A DNA stretch of 41,986 bases from JAVVVD01 sp964642795 (GTDB lineage: Bacteria; Bacillota; Clostridia; Christensenellales; CAG-138). The stretch covers positions 1 through 41,986 of the forward strand of contig CAZXRQ010000006.1 of the NCBI GenBank assembly GCA_964642795.1, read 5' to 3'. The notes beneath the pieces were generated by a model that was given only the letters and a program-made list of their open reading frames with translations, searched no databases and was not told the origin of the DNA. Positions 7,978 through 15,742 of this stretch are shown here, piece after piece. The translations under genes were made by a program, and so were the position numbers. Position 1 is the stretch's first letter; the number at the start of each line of letters is the position of its first letter.

Positions 7978-8982
7978 ATGAACACCGTTATACCCAAGGG
8001 CTACTGTCCCACGATGACGCTTTATGAGACGCAGGACGCCATAGGCTTCATTAAGCGAGAGTTCCAGGACTCCCTTTCGCGCGCGCTGAGGCTCAAGCGC
8101 GTATCCGCGCCGCTGTTTGTGCGGCCTGACTCCGGCCTTAACGACGATCTAAACGGCGTGGAGCGTCCTGTTAGCTTCGATATACCCTGCGCAGGGGTGG
8201 AGGCGCAGGTGGTACATTCGCTGGCGAAGTGGAAGCGCTATGCGCTGCACCGCTACGAATTCCGTGAGGGCAAGGGACTGTATACCGACATGAATGCCAT
8301 ACGCCGTGACGAAGTCTTAGATAATATGCACTCCGTATATGTGGATCAATGGGACTGGGAAAAGGTGATAAGCCGCGAGACAAGAAACATAGCCATGCTG
8401 CAAACCACTGTGCGCGCGATAGTGGGCTGCATATGCGATACTCTGGACGGGATAAAGGCCAGGTATCCGCGCCTGGATACCCAGCTTGAGCGCAGAGTTA
8501 CCTTTATAACCGCGCAGGAGCTGCTGGATAAATACCCGGAGCTGGATGCACATGAGCGCGAGCGCGAGGTAGTCAAGCAGTACGGCACTGTGTTCGTACA
8601 GGGCATAGGCGATAAGCTCTCCAACGGGCTTCCGCATGACGGGCGCGCGCCGGATTATGACGACTGGGCGCTAAACGGGGATATACTGTTCTACTACCCC
8701 CTGTTGGACTGCGCGTTTGAGGTAAGCTCCATGGGCATCCGAGTGGACGCAGAAAGCCTCGCGTCGCAGCTGGAAAAGGCGGGCTGTGAGCAGCGCGCCA
8801 GGCTGCCGTATCACAAGATGCTGCTAAATGGCGAGCTGCCGCTTACCGTAGGCGGCGGCATAGGCCAATCCCGGCTGTGTATGCTGATGCTGGGCAAGGC
8901 GCACATAGGAGAGGTGCAGTCCTCCATATGGGACGCAGAGACCGTAGCATCCTGCGAGGGCGCGGGGATAACGCTGCTGTAA
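7978..8982 (+). CDS. asnA: Aspartate-ammonia ligase (asparagine synthetase A)
   Basis: Makes asparagine from aspartate, ammonia and ATP, using ammonia rather than glutamine. The 334-residue protein is a class II aminoacyl-tRNA-synthetase-like fold. Recognisable AsnA segments are SAPLFV near residue 40, the VHSLAKWKRYAL motif, GLYTDMNAIRRDE, SVYVDQWDWEKVI, and GGGIGQSRLCMLML near the C-terminus. The ATG at 7978 has GGAGG 8 bases upstream. It sits between the ftsZ terminator and a hairpin at 9011, so it is probably monocistronic. Its place between ftsZ and spoIIGA is unusual. Confidence 0.97.
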   Translation: MNTVIPKGYCPTMTLYETQDAIGFIKREFQDSLSRALRLKRVSAPLFVRPDSGLNDDLNGVERPVSFDIPCAGVEAQVVHSLAKWKRYALHRYEFREGKGLYTDMNAIRRDEVLDNMHSVYVDQWDWEKVISRETRNIAMLQTTVRAIVGCICDTLDGIKARYPRLDTQLERRVTFITAQELLDKYPELDAHEREREVVKQYGTVFVQGIGDKLSNGLPHDGRAPDYDDWALNGDILFYYPLLDCAFEVSSMGIRVDAESLASQLEKAGCEQRARLPYHKMLLNGELPLTVGGGIGQSRLCMLMLGKAHIGEVQSSIWDAETVASCEGAGITLL

Positions 8983-9010
8983 CGAGGATATTACCGCGGT
9001 ATATGTATAA

Positions 9011-9041
9011 CAAAATGCAGGGCAGCACGCCCTGCATTTTG
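9011..9041 (+). terminator. Terminator after asnA
   Basis: Thirteen-base perfect arms, CAAAATGCAGGGC (9011-9023) and GCCCTGCATTTTG (9029-9041), enclose a 5-base loop, with the T-tract inside the 3' arm. It starts 28 bases after the asnA stop and is nearly symmetric. Confidence 0.85.
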
Positions 9042-9135
9042 CGTAAGCGGCATGGTTCGCCAAAAGCCCGGCATACGCTTCGACGTGTTTTACACTGCGC
9101 ACATGCTATCCTCTAAGCGGGAAGGGGGGGACGCA

Positions 9136-9893
9136 TTGTATATTGAGCTGTATCTGTTGGACAATTCTGTTATGAACCTGCTTATACTGCGTATGGCGTG
9201 CGCAGCGCGCGGGCTGCGCGCTCCTGCATGGCGGCTGCTTGCCGGCGCGCTGGCAGGCGCTTCATATGCGCTGCTGGCGTGGAAATGGGGGAGGCCGCCT
9301 CGCTGCCCGTAAAGCTCGTCGCGGGCTGCGCGCTGGCCGCCGCATTGCCATGCAGGAGCATAAGCGGCTATGCGCTCAACGTGCTTGCGCTTTATCTTTC
9401 CGCATTTGCGACCGGCGGCATAGCGCTGTGTGCGGCGTTTTGCGCGGGCGTACATGATGGACTTACCGCGCTGCCGGTGGGTGCGGCGCTGGTTTCGGCG
9501 GCGTTGGCCTGCTTTATGCCCAGAGTGATGCGCGGACTGTTTTGCAGGGATGCGTATGCCGCGCGGTGCAGCGTACAGTTCTCCTGCTGCGGCCAAAGCT
9601 ATGCCTACGACGTGCTAGTGGATACCGGAAGCGCCCTAATAGAGCCGGTAAGCGGTCTGCCGGTGATAGTGGTGTTTCAGCCGGAGCTCAAGCTATGCGC
9701 GCGGGTCCCTGTGCCAGCAGCAACGCCATGCGGCCGGGGGATGCTGTACGCGTTTGTGCCGGACGGCTTAACGATAGACGGCGCTTCCGTAAATGCGATG
9801 GTAGCACCCTCGGACACGGCCGGCGCCGGGGCGATAGTGCCGCCGCTTGCGCTGCCCGCCGCGGCGGAAAAAGGCGGTGGAATACATGCTTGA
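9136..9893 (+). pseudogene. spoIIGA: spoIIGA, frameshifted (pro-sigma-E processing protease)
   Basis: SpoIIGA is the membrane-bound aspartic protease that cleaves pro-sigma-E in the mother cell. The N-terminal membrane part begins at a TTG (9136, behind an AAGGGGGGG site) and reads through about GASYALLAWKWG near 9290. The rest, MGEAASLPVKLVAGCALAAA through the protease domain with YDVLVDTGSALIEP (catalytic DTG), is in another frame and ends at 9893. One missing base in the five-G run near 9287-9291 would explain the break; adding one G joins both halves smoothly. The gene overlaps sigE by 8 bases, as in the usual operon. A sequencing or assembly slip is as likely as a true mutation. A TTCGACG sequence at 9079-9085 resembles the complement of a Spo0A box (weak). 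Confidence 0.85.
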
Positions 9894-10590
9894 ATTGATA
9901 TATGCGCTGCTGCAGCGGGTATACAGAAGCATAGATATCGCCAGCGCTCTGTACTACGTCAACTCCGGCGAGGCGCTGCCGCCGCCGCTATCCAAGGAGG
10001 AGGAGCAAAGGCTTATCGCCGCGCTGGACGGGGACGAGTCCGTCAAGCAGACTCTTATCGAGCGCAACCTCCGTCTGGTAGTGTATATAGCGCGGAAATT
10101 TGAGAATACCGGCATATGCGTGGAGGATCTTATTTCCATAGGTACGATAGGGCTTATCAAGGCGGTGAACACATTTGACACATCAAAAAAGATAAAGCTC
10201 GCCACCTATGCTTCGCGCTGCATAGAAAACGAGATACTGATGTTCCTGCGCCGAAGCTGCAAGCTGAAGCTTGAGGTATCGCTGGATGAACCGCTCAATA
10301 CGGATTGGGACGGCAACGAGCTGTTGCTTTCGGATATATTGGGCACGGACAGCGATATAGTATGCCGCGGAATAGAGGATGAGGTGGATAAGCAGCTGCT
10401 GGCACTGGCCATGCAAAGGCTTACCCCGCGGGAAAAGCGTATAATGGAGCTTAGGTTTGGCCTAGGCAATCGCAAGGAGTACACCCAAAAACAGGTGGCG
10501 GATATGCTGGGCATATCACAAAGCTATATTTCGCGGCTGGAAAAACATATAATAGCTACCCTGCGGCAGGAGATGGAGAGTATGCAGTAA
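9886..10590 (+). CDS. sigE: Sporulation sigma factor SigE
   Basis: Sigma-70-family factor that directs early mother-cell transcription during sporulation; it is made as a pro-protein and activated by SpoIIGA. The 234-residue product has a short hydrophobic pro-region, then the conserved processing neighbourhood YYVNSGEALPPPLSKEEE. Region 2 follows (ERNLRLVVYIARKFENTG, DLISIGTIGLIKAVNTFD, LATYASRCIENEILMFLR), and region 4 is at the C-terminus (LTPREKRIMELRFGL, TQKQVADMLGISQSYISRLEK). The ATG at 9886 is 8 bases behind AAGGCGG and overlaps the end of spoIIGA. sigG, often the next gene, is not here. Confidence 0.96.
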   Translation: MLELIYALLQRVYRSIDIASALYYVNSGEALPPPLSKEEEQRLIAALDGDESVKQTLIERNLRLVVYIARKFENTGICVEDLISIGTIGLIKAVNTFDTSKKIKLATYASRCIENEILMFLRRSCKLKLEVSLDEPLNTDWDGNELLLSDILGTDSDIVCRGIEDEVDKQLLALAMQRLTPREKRIMELRFGLGNRKEYTQKQVADMLGISQSYISRLEKHIIATLRQEMESMQ

Positions 10591-10625
10591 AAAAGTGCGG
10601 AGCGGCATAATTGCTGCTCCGCACT
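10589..10625 (-). terminator. Terminator between sigE and rubrerythrin genes
   Basis: Ten-base arms AGTGCGGAGC (10594-10603) and GCTCCGCACT (10616-10625). Read on the minus strand, the stem is followed by six Ts (complement of 10589-10594), so it best ends the rubrerythrin transcript. It overlaps the sigE stop and may also end sigE. Confidence 0.85.
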
Positions 10626-10640
10626 ATTGCTGTATCGATA

Positions 10641-11183
10641 TTAATAATTCTGGGAGCGCAGCTCGAAGTAGGACTTGGGATGTGCGCACACGGGGCACTC
10701 TTCGGGGGCCTTGGGGCCGACGTGGATGTGGCCGCAGTTGAGGCACTTCCACTGGTTCTCGCCAACGCGTACAAATACTTCGCCGGCTTCAATGTTGCTG
10801 AGCAGCTTATTGTAGCGCTCCTCATGCTCCTTTTCGATCTTGGCCACGGCGTCAAACCAGAAGGCTATGTCGTTAAAGCCTTCTTCCTTGGCTTCCTTGG
10901 CAAAGCCGGCATACATTTCGGTCCACTCAAAGTTTTCGCCGGCGGCGGCGTCCTTAAGGTTGGCGATGGTATCGGGCACGGCGTCGTCATGCAGAAGCTT
11001 GAACCACATCTTGGCATGCTCCTTCTCATTGCCGGCAGTTTCCTCGAATATGTTGGCTATCTGCTCATAGCCGTCCTTTCTGGCTTTGGAAGCATAGTAG
11101 GTATACTTGTTGCGCGCCTGGCTCTCGCCGGCAAATGCCGCCATCAGATTGGCTTCGGTCCTGGTTCCTTTAAGATTCCTCAT
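10641..11183 (-). CDS. rbr: Rubrerythrin
   Basis: Non-haem di-iron peroxidase that reduces hydrogen peroxide in anaerobes, using electrons from rubredoxin or NADH. The 180-residue protein has an N-terminal ferritin-like four-helix domain (AAFAGESQARNKYTYYA, NEKEHAKMWF, EEGFNDIAFWFDAVAKIEKEHEERY) that supplies the Glu and His di-iron ligands. A C-terminal rubredoxin-like knuckle follows, with two CxxC pairs (CLNCGH and CPVCAH). It lies 39 bases downstream of a PerR-like gene on the same strand, consistent with peroxide-controlled expression from the upstream promoter. Confidence 0.97.
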   Translation of the reverse strand: MRNLKGTRTEANLMAAFAGESQARNKYTYYASKARKDGYEQIANIFEETAGNEKEHAKMWFKLLHDDAVPDTIANLKDAAAGENFEWTEMYAGFAKEAKEEGFNDIAFWFDAVAKIEKEHEERYNKLLSNIEAGEVFVRVGENQWKCLNCGHIHVGPKAPEECPVCAHPKSYFELRSQNY

Positions 11184-11222
11184 TGTTGTTGCTCCTCTCA
11201 GTATTGTTATTTGCTATTATAT

Positions 11223-11603
11223 TTAATGCCCACAGGCATTGCAAACGCCGTAAAACAACAGCTTTTCACTGCGCACGTCCAGCCCGGTAGAGGCTTTGGC
11301 CGCGGCGCATACGTCGGGTATGGCGGCTACGGGTATATCCTCTATATTGCCGCAGCGCTCGCATACCATGTGGTAATGCCCGTCGTTTACCGGATCAAAC
11401 CGGTCGGCTCCGCCGGGGACGGGTATACGCATTATGCGCCCGCACTCGACCAGTTGATTGAGGTTACGGTATATGGTTGCTATGCTTATGCTTACGTCCG
11501 GCAGTTCGGCGCGCAGAAAGGAATACAGCTCATCCGCCGTGGGATGCACGGGATGGGCCGTAAGCATATCCATCAATAGCTCGCGCTGCCGGGAATATAT
11601 CAT
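11223..11603 (-). CDS. perR: Fur-family regulator, probably PerR
   Basis: Metal-dependent repressor of 126 residues. The N-terminal winged helix is recognisable from TADELYSFLRAELPDVSISIATIYRNLNQL with the Fur-type ATIYRNL helix. The dimerisation half has the HYHMVC metal site and two structural zinc CxxC pairs (CERCGN and CNACGH). A rubrerythrin gene directly downstream and an operator-like sequence over its own promoter favour PerR over Fur or Zur. That specificity is inference, because residues alone do not settle it. The ATG at 11603 follows GGAGGGG closely. Confidence 0.88.
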   Translation of the reverse strand: MIYSRQRELLMDMLTAHPVHPTADELYSFLRAELPDVSISIATIYRNLNQLVECGRIMRIPVPGGADRFDPVNDGHYHMVCERCGNIEDIPVAAIPDVCAAAKASTGLDVRSEKLLFYGVCNACGH

Positions 11604-11619
11604 ATCCCCTCCATAAGAA

Positions 11620-11634
11620 TAAGAACAATTCTTA
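11620..11634 (-). promoter_or_regulatory. PerR/Fur-type operator
   Basis: TAAGAACAATTCTTA forms a 7-1-7 inverted repeat with one mismatch, the geometry of PerR and Fur boxes. It lies immediately downstream of the -10 hexamer, over the expected transcription start of the perR-rbr unit. That fits autorepression and peroxide-induced derepression. Confidence 0.6.
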
Positions 11635-11639
11635 ATATT

Positions 11640-11667
11640 ATTATAGCGCCTTTTTTGCCGCTGTCAA
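11640..11667 (-). promoter_or_regulatory. Promoter of perR-rbr
   Basis: On the minus strand a perfect TTGACA (11662-11667) and a perfect TATAAT (11640-11645) are 16 bases apart, just upstream of the operator and about 40 bases before the perR start. Confidence 0.75.
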
Positions 11668-11908
11668 CAGCCGGACACAGAAAAAGGATAATATATTATG
11701 CCACGCCGTGTAAGGCTTTATTTGCGACGGATCAAACACTTCTTCGGCTGCCTTGCCGTGCTGAATGCCAATGCGTTTTATGCGCATAAAGTAAGCGGGA
11801 AATAGAAACTGCGGTCGACCGCATAGCTTCGGGCTCCAATTACCCTCAAATACAGTTGACCGCGATACAGATGTTATTGCACCGCATCACGACTGTGGCG
11901 CAAATAAA
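11668..11908. other. Intergenic region with three short palindromes
   Basis: No gene is supported here. The stretch carries three perfect palindromes: ATAATATATTAT (11688-11699), TTTATGCGCATAAA (11777-11790) and TGCGGTCGACCGCA (11810-11823). A 48-codon minus-strand frame (11641-11787) has no ribosome-binding site and contains the perR promoter. The palindromes could be protein-binding sites or remnants. Confidence 0.5.
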
Positions 11909-11942
11909 AAGGCGGGAGATGGCACAGCCTTATGCCCGCCTT
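11909..11942 (-). terminator. Terminator of the pilus-like operon
   Basis: Arms AAGGCGGG (11909-11916) and CCCGCCTT (11935-11942) overlap the pilT stop codon. On the minus strand the hairpin is followed by TTTTTATTTG. Confidence 0.75.
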
Positions 11943-12996
11943 ACAGCTTCCTTACAAGTATATCCGGCTCCGCGGCATACAGCAGCGCATTTTCGCGGCT
12001 TATGCGGCCATCCTTATATAGCTTGAGTATGTCGGCGTCCATCGTGCGCATACCTAAAGCGGCGCCGGACTGTATCACGTTGTCTATTTGATATATCTTG
12101 CCCTCGCGGATCATATTTTGTATGGCGTTGTTTACTATCATTATTTCAAACGCGGGGAAGAGCTTGCCGTCCGACGTAGGTATCAGCTGCTGGCTCACCA
12201 CGGCCTTGAGTATCATGGAGAGCTGTATACGCACCTGCTGCTGCTGATTGGCGGGGAATATGTCTATTATGCGGTCCACGGTTTTTGCAGCGCCCACCGT
12301 ATGCAGCGTGGAAAGCACCAGCTGCCCGGTCTCGGCTGCGGTAAGCGCTGTATGAATGGTCTCGTAGTCGCGCATCTCGCCCAGCAGCAGTACGCCGGGG
12401 GCTTGACGCAGGGCGCTGCGCAGAGCGGTCCTGGTATCCTCAGTATCGTGGCCAAGCTCGCGCTGACTCACAATGCTCTGCTTGTGCGGGTGCATGAACT
12501 CGATGGGGTCCTCAATGGTGATTATGTGCGTGTGCTGTGTTGCGTTTATGCGGTCGATTATGCAGGCAAGCGTGGTGGATTTACCGCTGCCCGCGGAGCC
12601 GGTCACAAGCACCATGCCCTTTCTCAGATTGCCAAGCTCCACCACGGTCTCTGGTATGTTGAAGTCCTCCGGTTTGGGCAGCTCAAAGGATACTACGCGC
12701 AGAACCATGGCATATGAGTTGCGTTGCATAAAGGCGTTGCAGCGAAACCTTCCTACGCCATGCACCGAGAAGGAAAAATCATCGTCGCCATGCTGTACCA
12801 GCGGCGCAATATCCCGATCTCCGGCCAGGGTATATACCTGCTTTACCAGGGCCAGCGCCTCGTCTGGCATTATATGGCTGGCGATCATAGGTGAAACGCT
12901 GCCGTCCATCTTGATGGAGATCTGCGCCCCCGGTACTACGAATATGTCGGAGCCTTTTTTTTCCGCTGCAAGCTTGAGAATGTCGGTTATATCCAT
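11941..12996 (-). CDS. pilT: Type IV pilus retraction ATPase PilT
   Basis: Hexameric cytoplasmic ATPase of the secretion superfamily. The 351-residue protein shows the PilT layout: an N-terminal PAS-like part, Walker A GSAGSGKST (about 133-141), Walker B LLLGEMRD (203-210), the His box STLHT (229-233) and the C-terminal AIQNMIREGKIYQI, a version of the AIRNLIRE motif needed for retraction. The ATG at 12996 starts 10 bases after the stop of the preceding small gene. It is the last gene of an operon that has a PilC/GspF platform but no PilB-type extension ATPase in view, so this may be the only motor or act with an ATPase encoded elsewhere. Confidence 0.94.
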   Translation of the reverse strand: MDITDILKLAAEKKGSDIFVVPGAQISIKMDGSVSPMIASHIMPDEALALVKQVYTLAGDRDIAPLVQHGDDDFSFSVHGVGRFRCNAFMQRNSYAMVLRVVSFELPKPEDFNIPETVVELGNLRKGMVLVTGSAGSGKSTTLACIIDRINATQHTHIITIEDPIEFMHPHKQSIVSQRELGHDTEDTRTALRSALRQAPGVLLLGEMRDYETIHTALTAAETGQLVLSTLHTVGAAKTVDRIIDIFPANQQQQVRIQLSMILKAVVSQQLIPTSDGKLFPAFEIMIVNNAIQNMIREGKIYQIDNVIQSGAALGMRTMDADILKLYKDGRISRENALLYAAEPDILVRKL

Positions 12997-13006
12997 GCGT
13001 ATCTCC

Positions 13007-13438
13007 TTATTTCCAAAGGTCGTCCCACTCGTCGGAATCCCACGCGCCGCTGTCCCATTCGCCGGCGGGGACGAGCCGGTAGGATATCAGCTTATAGCCG
13101 TACTGCGCGCGCCGGGCGGTCACCTGCAGCTCGCTGGTTTCGGATGCGGCTACAGTAAAGCTGAGTATGCCGTCCTGTTCGCTTATGCCGTTGGGCAGTT
13201 CGCCGTTTGCCAGCGCCTCGTCCAGCAGCATCAGCATACGCTGCGCCTCGGTATCCGCCGCGTAATAGGCGCTTACGGAAGCTACGGTATTGTCCGTCAT
13301 ATTCTTGTCCACCTTTGCGCTCATAAGCGCAAGCACCGAAAACACCGTAAGGCACAGCATAACTATTATCAGCAGTATGCTGGATGTGCCAACGCCTGCG
13401 CGGGAGGTGTATTTGCCGGTTTTGATACTGCTAATCAT
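13007..13438 (-). CDS. Small one-TM protein of the pilus-like operon (143 aa)
   Basis: Not recognised as a named family. The product has a short polar N-terminus, one hydrophobic helix (SILLIIVMLCLTVFSVLALM, about residues 19-38), then a segment with VSAYYAADTEAQRML. That layout is seen in minor-pilin or PilX-like proteins whose helix continues into the periplasm or cell surface. The C-terminus is strongly acidic with repeated W-D residues (DSGAWDSDEWDDLW). The ATG overlaps the previous gene's stop by 4 bases, so the pair is translationally coupled. No canonical G-F prepilin cleavage site is visible. Confidence 0.75.
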   Translation of the reverse strand: MISSIKTGKYTSRAGVGTSSILLIIVMLCLTVFSVLALMSAKVDKNMTDNTVASVSAYYAADTEAQRMLMLLDEALANGELPNGISEQDGILSFTVAASETSELQVTARRAQYGYKLISYRLVPAGEWDSGAWDSDEWDDLWK

Positions 13439-13815
13439 GGCGTTACCCCGCTTTGCATATAGCGCGCCGCATCCAGCGTAAGCAGCACCTCGCCGCCATT
13501 AAGCGCGGTAAGCTCTATCGAATAGTACGCGCCGTGCGCTCCGGCTTCTCTTGTTACCACAGCGCTGCAGACGATTCTGCCGTATTCGGTCTGCCACAAG
13601 GCGGTATCGCCGTCAAACGGGCAGTTTTCCGGGTCGGATTTTATGCGCTCCGCCATATCCTCAAGCGCCACGAGCGCAGCGCTCTGCATACTGCTCTGCG
13701 TACTTATGCGGTTTGCAGTGCCCAGAGCCTGTACTATTACCGCGGAGGAAAGCGCAAAAAACAGTATTACCACCACAAGCTCCACAAGCACGGGGTTTAT
13801 GCCGCGATTCTTCAT
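13435..13815 (-). CDS. Small one-TM pilin-like protein (126 aa)
   Basis: Short basic N-terminus (MKNRGINP) followed by a hydrophobic helix containing a Glu near its start (VLVELVVVILFFALSSAVIV), then a small polar domain. The Glu-containing helix after a glycine recalls type II/IV pseudopilins, but the spacing from the Gly differs from the usual G-FTLIE. The start at 13815 (ATG) overlaps the preceding stop as ATGA; the longer frame upstream is a shadow of the neighbouring gene. Both ends overlap neighbours by 4 bases, typical of a tight operon making a stoichiometric complex. Confidence 0.75.
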   Translation of the reverse strand: MKNRGINPVLVELVVVILFFALSSAVIVQALGTANRISTQSSMQSAALVALEDMAERIKSDPENCPFDGDTALWQTEYGRIVCSAVVTREAGAHGAYYSIELTALNGGEVLLTLDAARYMQSGVTP

Positions 13816-14327
13816 CCGCCAGCCCCCTCTCCGGCGCCGCATTGCAGGTAAACGCACATGGAATGGGGCGCTCCGCTTAGGTCGGTCACGCTGAAGGAGA
13901 CGAGGCGGCCGGCAATTTCGCATTCGAAGCCCGAAGCGTCGATTATCCGCTCGCCCAAAAGGGGATCGAACCGGCGGTTTTCACTGCCATAGTATTCGCA
14001 TATGCCGCCGTCGTAATAATATATGTAGGTATCGTATATCTCGCCGTCGTAATCTCCGGAGAGCGTGAGCACGCTTATGCCGTCGTATTCACGTACCGAG
14101 ACCATGCCGGTTTCGTCGTTGCTTCTGAGCTTGCAGGCAAGGTAGCCCAGCGCCGTGCGCACGGAATAGTTGCCGTCCGAGGCGGCCTGTATGCTGCTGA
14201 GCTCCCGCGCGCCCATAAGCACTATAAGCAGTGAAAACAGAGCAAACGCGGCCAGCAGTGCAAATATGAATGCCCCGCCTAAAGCGCCGGTCTCCGTATA
14301 GCGTTTATGCTGCACTTTGTCCTTCAA
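13812..14327 (-). CDS. DUF4860-like small membrane protein (171 aa)
   Basis: The N-terminal segment ETGALGGAFIFALLAAFALFSLLIVLMGAR contains one membrane helix, followed by a predicted beta-rich outer part with many Tyr and Asp (GDYDGEIYDTYIYYYDGG). From memory this arrangement matches the DUF4860 family found in Clostridial pilus-like operons; I could not check. It overlaps both neighbours by 4 bases. A minor pilin or pilus-assembly role is inferred from context only. Confidence 0.75.
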   Translation of the reverse strand: MKDKVQHKRYTETGALGGAFIFALLAAFALFSLLIVLMGARELSSIQAASDGNYSVRTALGYLACKLRSNDETGMVSVREYDGISVLTLSGDYDGEIYDTYIYYYDGGICEYYGSENRRFDPLLGERIIDASGFECEIAGRLVSFSVTDLSGAPHSMCVYLQCGAGEGAGG

Positions 14328-14650
14328 CGGCCGTCCTCCTTTGCGCTTACGTTTATCACGGGCATGAGGTTGCTGCCTATTATGTCGTAGCTAACGGTGT
14401 AGCGCGCGGCATCCACGGTAACGCCGTATTTCTCGCTTATGTAGTCGAGATCCTCGGGATAGCGCCCTTCCACGGCGTAGCAGGTGACGGCCGCCCGTAT
14501 AAGCGCCTGCTCCAGCTGCTCCTCCTGCCGGGCGCGGCTTGTGGCGTCCGTGCGCGAAAGCACGAATATAAACAGCGCGGCCGCACAGACGAACAATGCT
14601 GTCGCTGCGATCAAGCCCTTATTCACACTGCGCCTGACAAGCCGTTTCAT
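14324..14650 (-). CDS. Small one-TM protein of the pilus-like operon (108 aa)
   Basis: Basic N-terminus (MKRLVRRSVNKG), one membrane helix (LIAATALFVCAAALFIFVL), then a helical linker (RARQEEQLEQALIRAAVTCYAVEGRYPEDLDYI). The wording CYAVEGRYPEDLDYI is like the start of the globular part of type IV pilins and pseudopilins, where an ...YP..L... segment is common. No prepilin peptidase site is evident. It lies 9 bases after the pilC stop and overlaps the following gene by 4 bases. Confidence 0.78.
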   Translation of the reverse strand: MKRLVRRSVNKGLIAATALFVCAAALFIFVLSRTDATSRARQEEQLEQALIRAAVTCYAVEGRYPEDLDYISEKYGVTVDAARYTVSYDIIGSNLMPVINVSAKEDGR

Positions 14651-14659
14651 AGCTTCTCC

Positions 14660-15715
14660 TTATGCCATAGAGGACAAAATGCTTACCAGCGGCAGCATTA
14701 CGCTCAGCAGTATGCCGCCTATCACTGCGCTGAGCAGCGCCACGAGCGTGGGCTCAATCAGCGTTACCAGATAGTGTATGCTGTCGTCCGCCAGCTCCTG
14801 ATATATCTCTGCAAGCCGCTCCATTGCGGCGTCGAGCTTGCCCGAAGCGTCGCCCATAAGTACCATTTTGGCGTGGATGGGCTCGAATATATCCGATGCA
14901 GCCACGGCTGAAGCAAAGCTGCTTCCCTGCTGCATTAGCTCCGCACAGTTAAGCGTCCTCTTTCGCGCCTCCTCATCCGGGGCTACCTCGCCGGCCAACT
15001 GCAGCGCCTCGTCTATGTTGCAGCCGCCCTTTAGCATTATGGCGAGTACTGAGGCGAACCGAGCCGCCGCCAGCCGTGCCCTGGCCCGCCGCACGGGGGG
15101 CAGCAGCGCGGAAACGAACGCCAGCACGGATTCACGCTTTGAGGTCTTGGTGAGCAGCAGCAATACTATCATTATCATTAGCAGCGCGCCTATTACAGCC
15201 AGCACTGCCCAGCCGATCGTTACGCCGGCGCGCATCAGCCCTTCGGTAGAGCCGGTAAGCTCGGCGCCCAGTCCCGCGAATACGTTTGAGAATACCGGCA
15301 GTACGCTCAATACCAGTATAGCTATAACAACCGCCATCATCAACAGCAGCACGGAGGGGTACAGTATGGCGTTTTTTATGGAGGAGCGCACGCTCGCCTC
15401 CCAGGTATAGTAGGCCGAAAGCGTTGCCATCACCGCGTCCAGCCTGCCGGTGCGTTCGCCTATTTTAACCATGCTTACCGCGTAGCGCGGGAACAGCCCG
15501 CTCTCGCCCAGCGCAAGGTGGAGCTCGCCGGTCTCAAGCAGCTTATCGTATATCGTTCGGAAGCGTTCGCCGCAGGCGGTGTCCTTATAATTATCGCACA
15601 GCGTCTCGATGCCATCGAACAGCGGTATGCCGGAGCTCAGTATCATTGCGATCTGGTCGCACAACAGCGCGGTCTCCTCAGGCGGAAACGGCTTAACGGT
15701 CGGTTTGTTGCTCAT
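14660..15715 (-). CDS. pilC: Type II secretion/type IV pilus inner-membrane platform (PilC/GspF)
   Basis: Polytopic inner-membrane protein that couples the ATPase to the pilus. Its 351 residues contain two tandem T2SSF domains. The first begins with LLCDQIAMILSSGIPLFDGIETL and GLFPRYAVSMVKIGERTGRL; the second has FASVLAIMLKGGCNIDEALQLA and ILF-less MVLMGDASGKLDAAMERLA. Three membrane helices occur near residues 120-145, 165-190 and 320-350. The ATG at 15715 is preferred over a GTG nine bases upstream because AAGGGG lies 8 bases before it. Its N-terminus is shorter than that of many PilC proteins. Confidence 0.93.
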   Translation of the reverse strand: MSNKPTVKPFPPEETALLCDQIAMILSSGIPLFDGIETLCDNYKDTACGERFRTIYDKLLETGELHLALGESGLFPRYAVSMVKIGERTGRLDAVMATLSAYYTWEASVRSSIKNAILYPSVLLLMMAVVIAILVLSVLPVFSNVFAGLGAELTGSTEGLMRAGVTIGWAVLAVIGALLMIMIVLLLLTKTSKRESVLAFVSALLPPVRRARARLAAARFASVLAIMLKGGCNIDEALQLAGEVAPDEEARKRTLNCAELMQQGSSFASAVAASDIFEPIHAKMVLMGDASGKLDAAMERLAEIYQELADDSIHYLVTLIEPTLVALLSAVIGGILLSVMLPLVSILSSMA

Positions 15716-15742
15716 AGATTGCACCCCTTACTGCCGAGCGGC

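Noticed and set aside
9270..9300. Programmed -1 frameshifting in spoIIGA
   Set aside because: The G-run is not preceded by a proper slippery heptamer in the right frame and no stimulatory hairpin was seen; a missing base is simpler.
11641..11787. A 48-codon minus-strand frame upstream of perR with a protein-like composition
   Set aside because: No ribosome-binding site, and its end contains the perR -35 and -10; at best a vestige.
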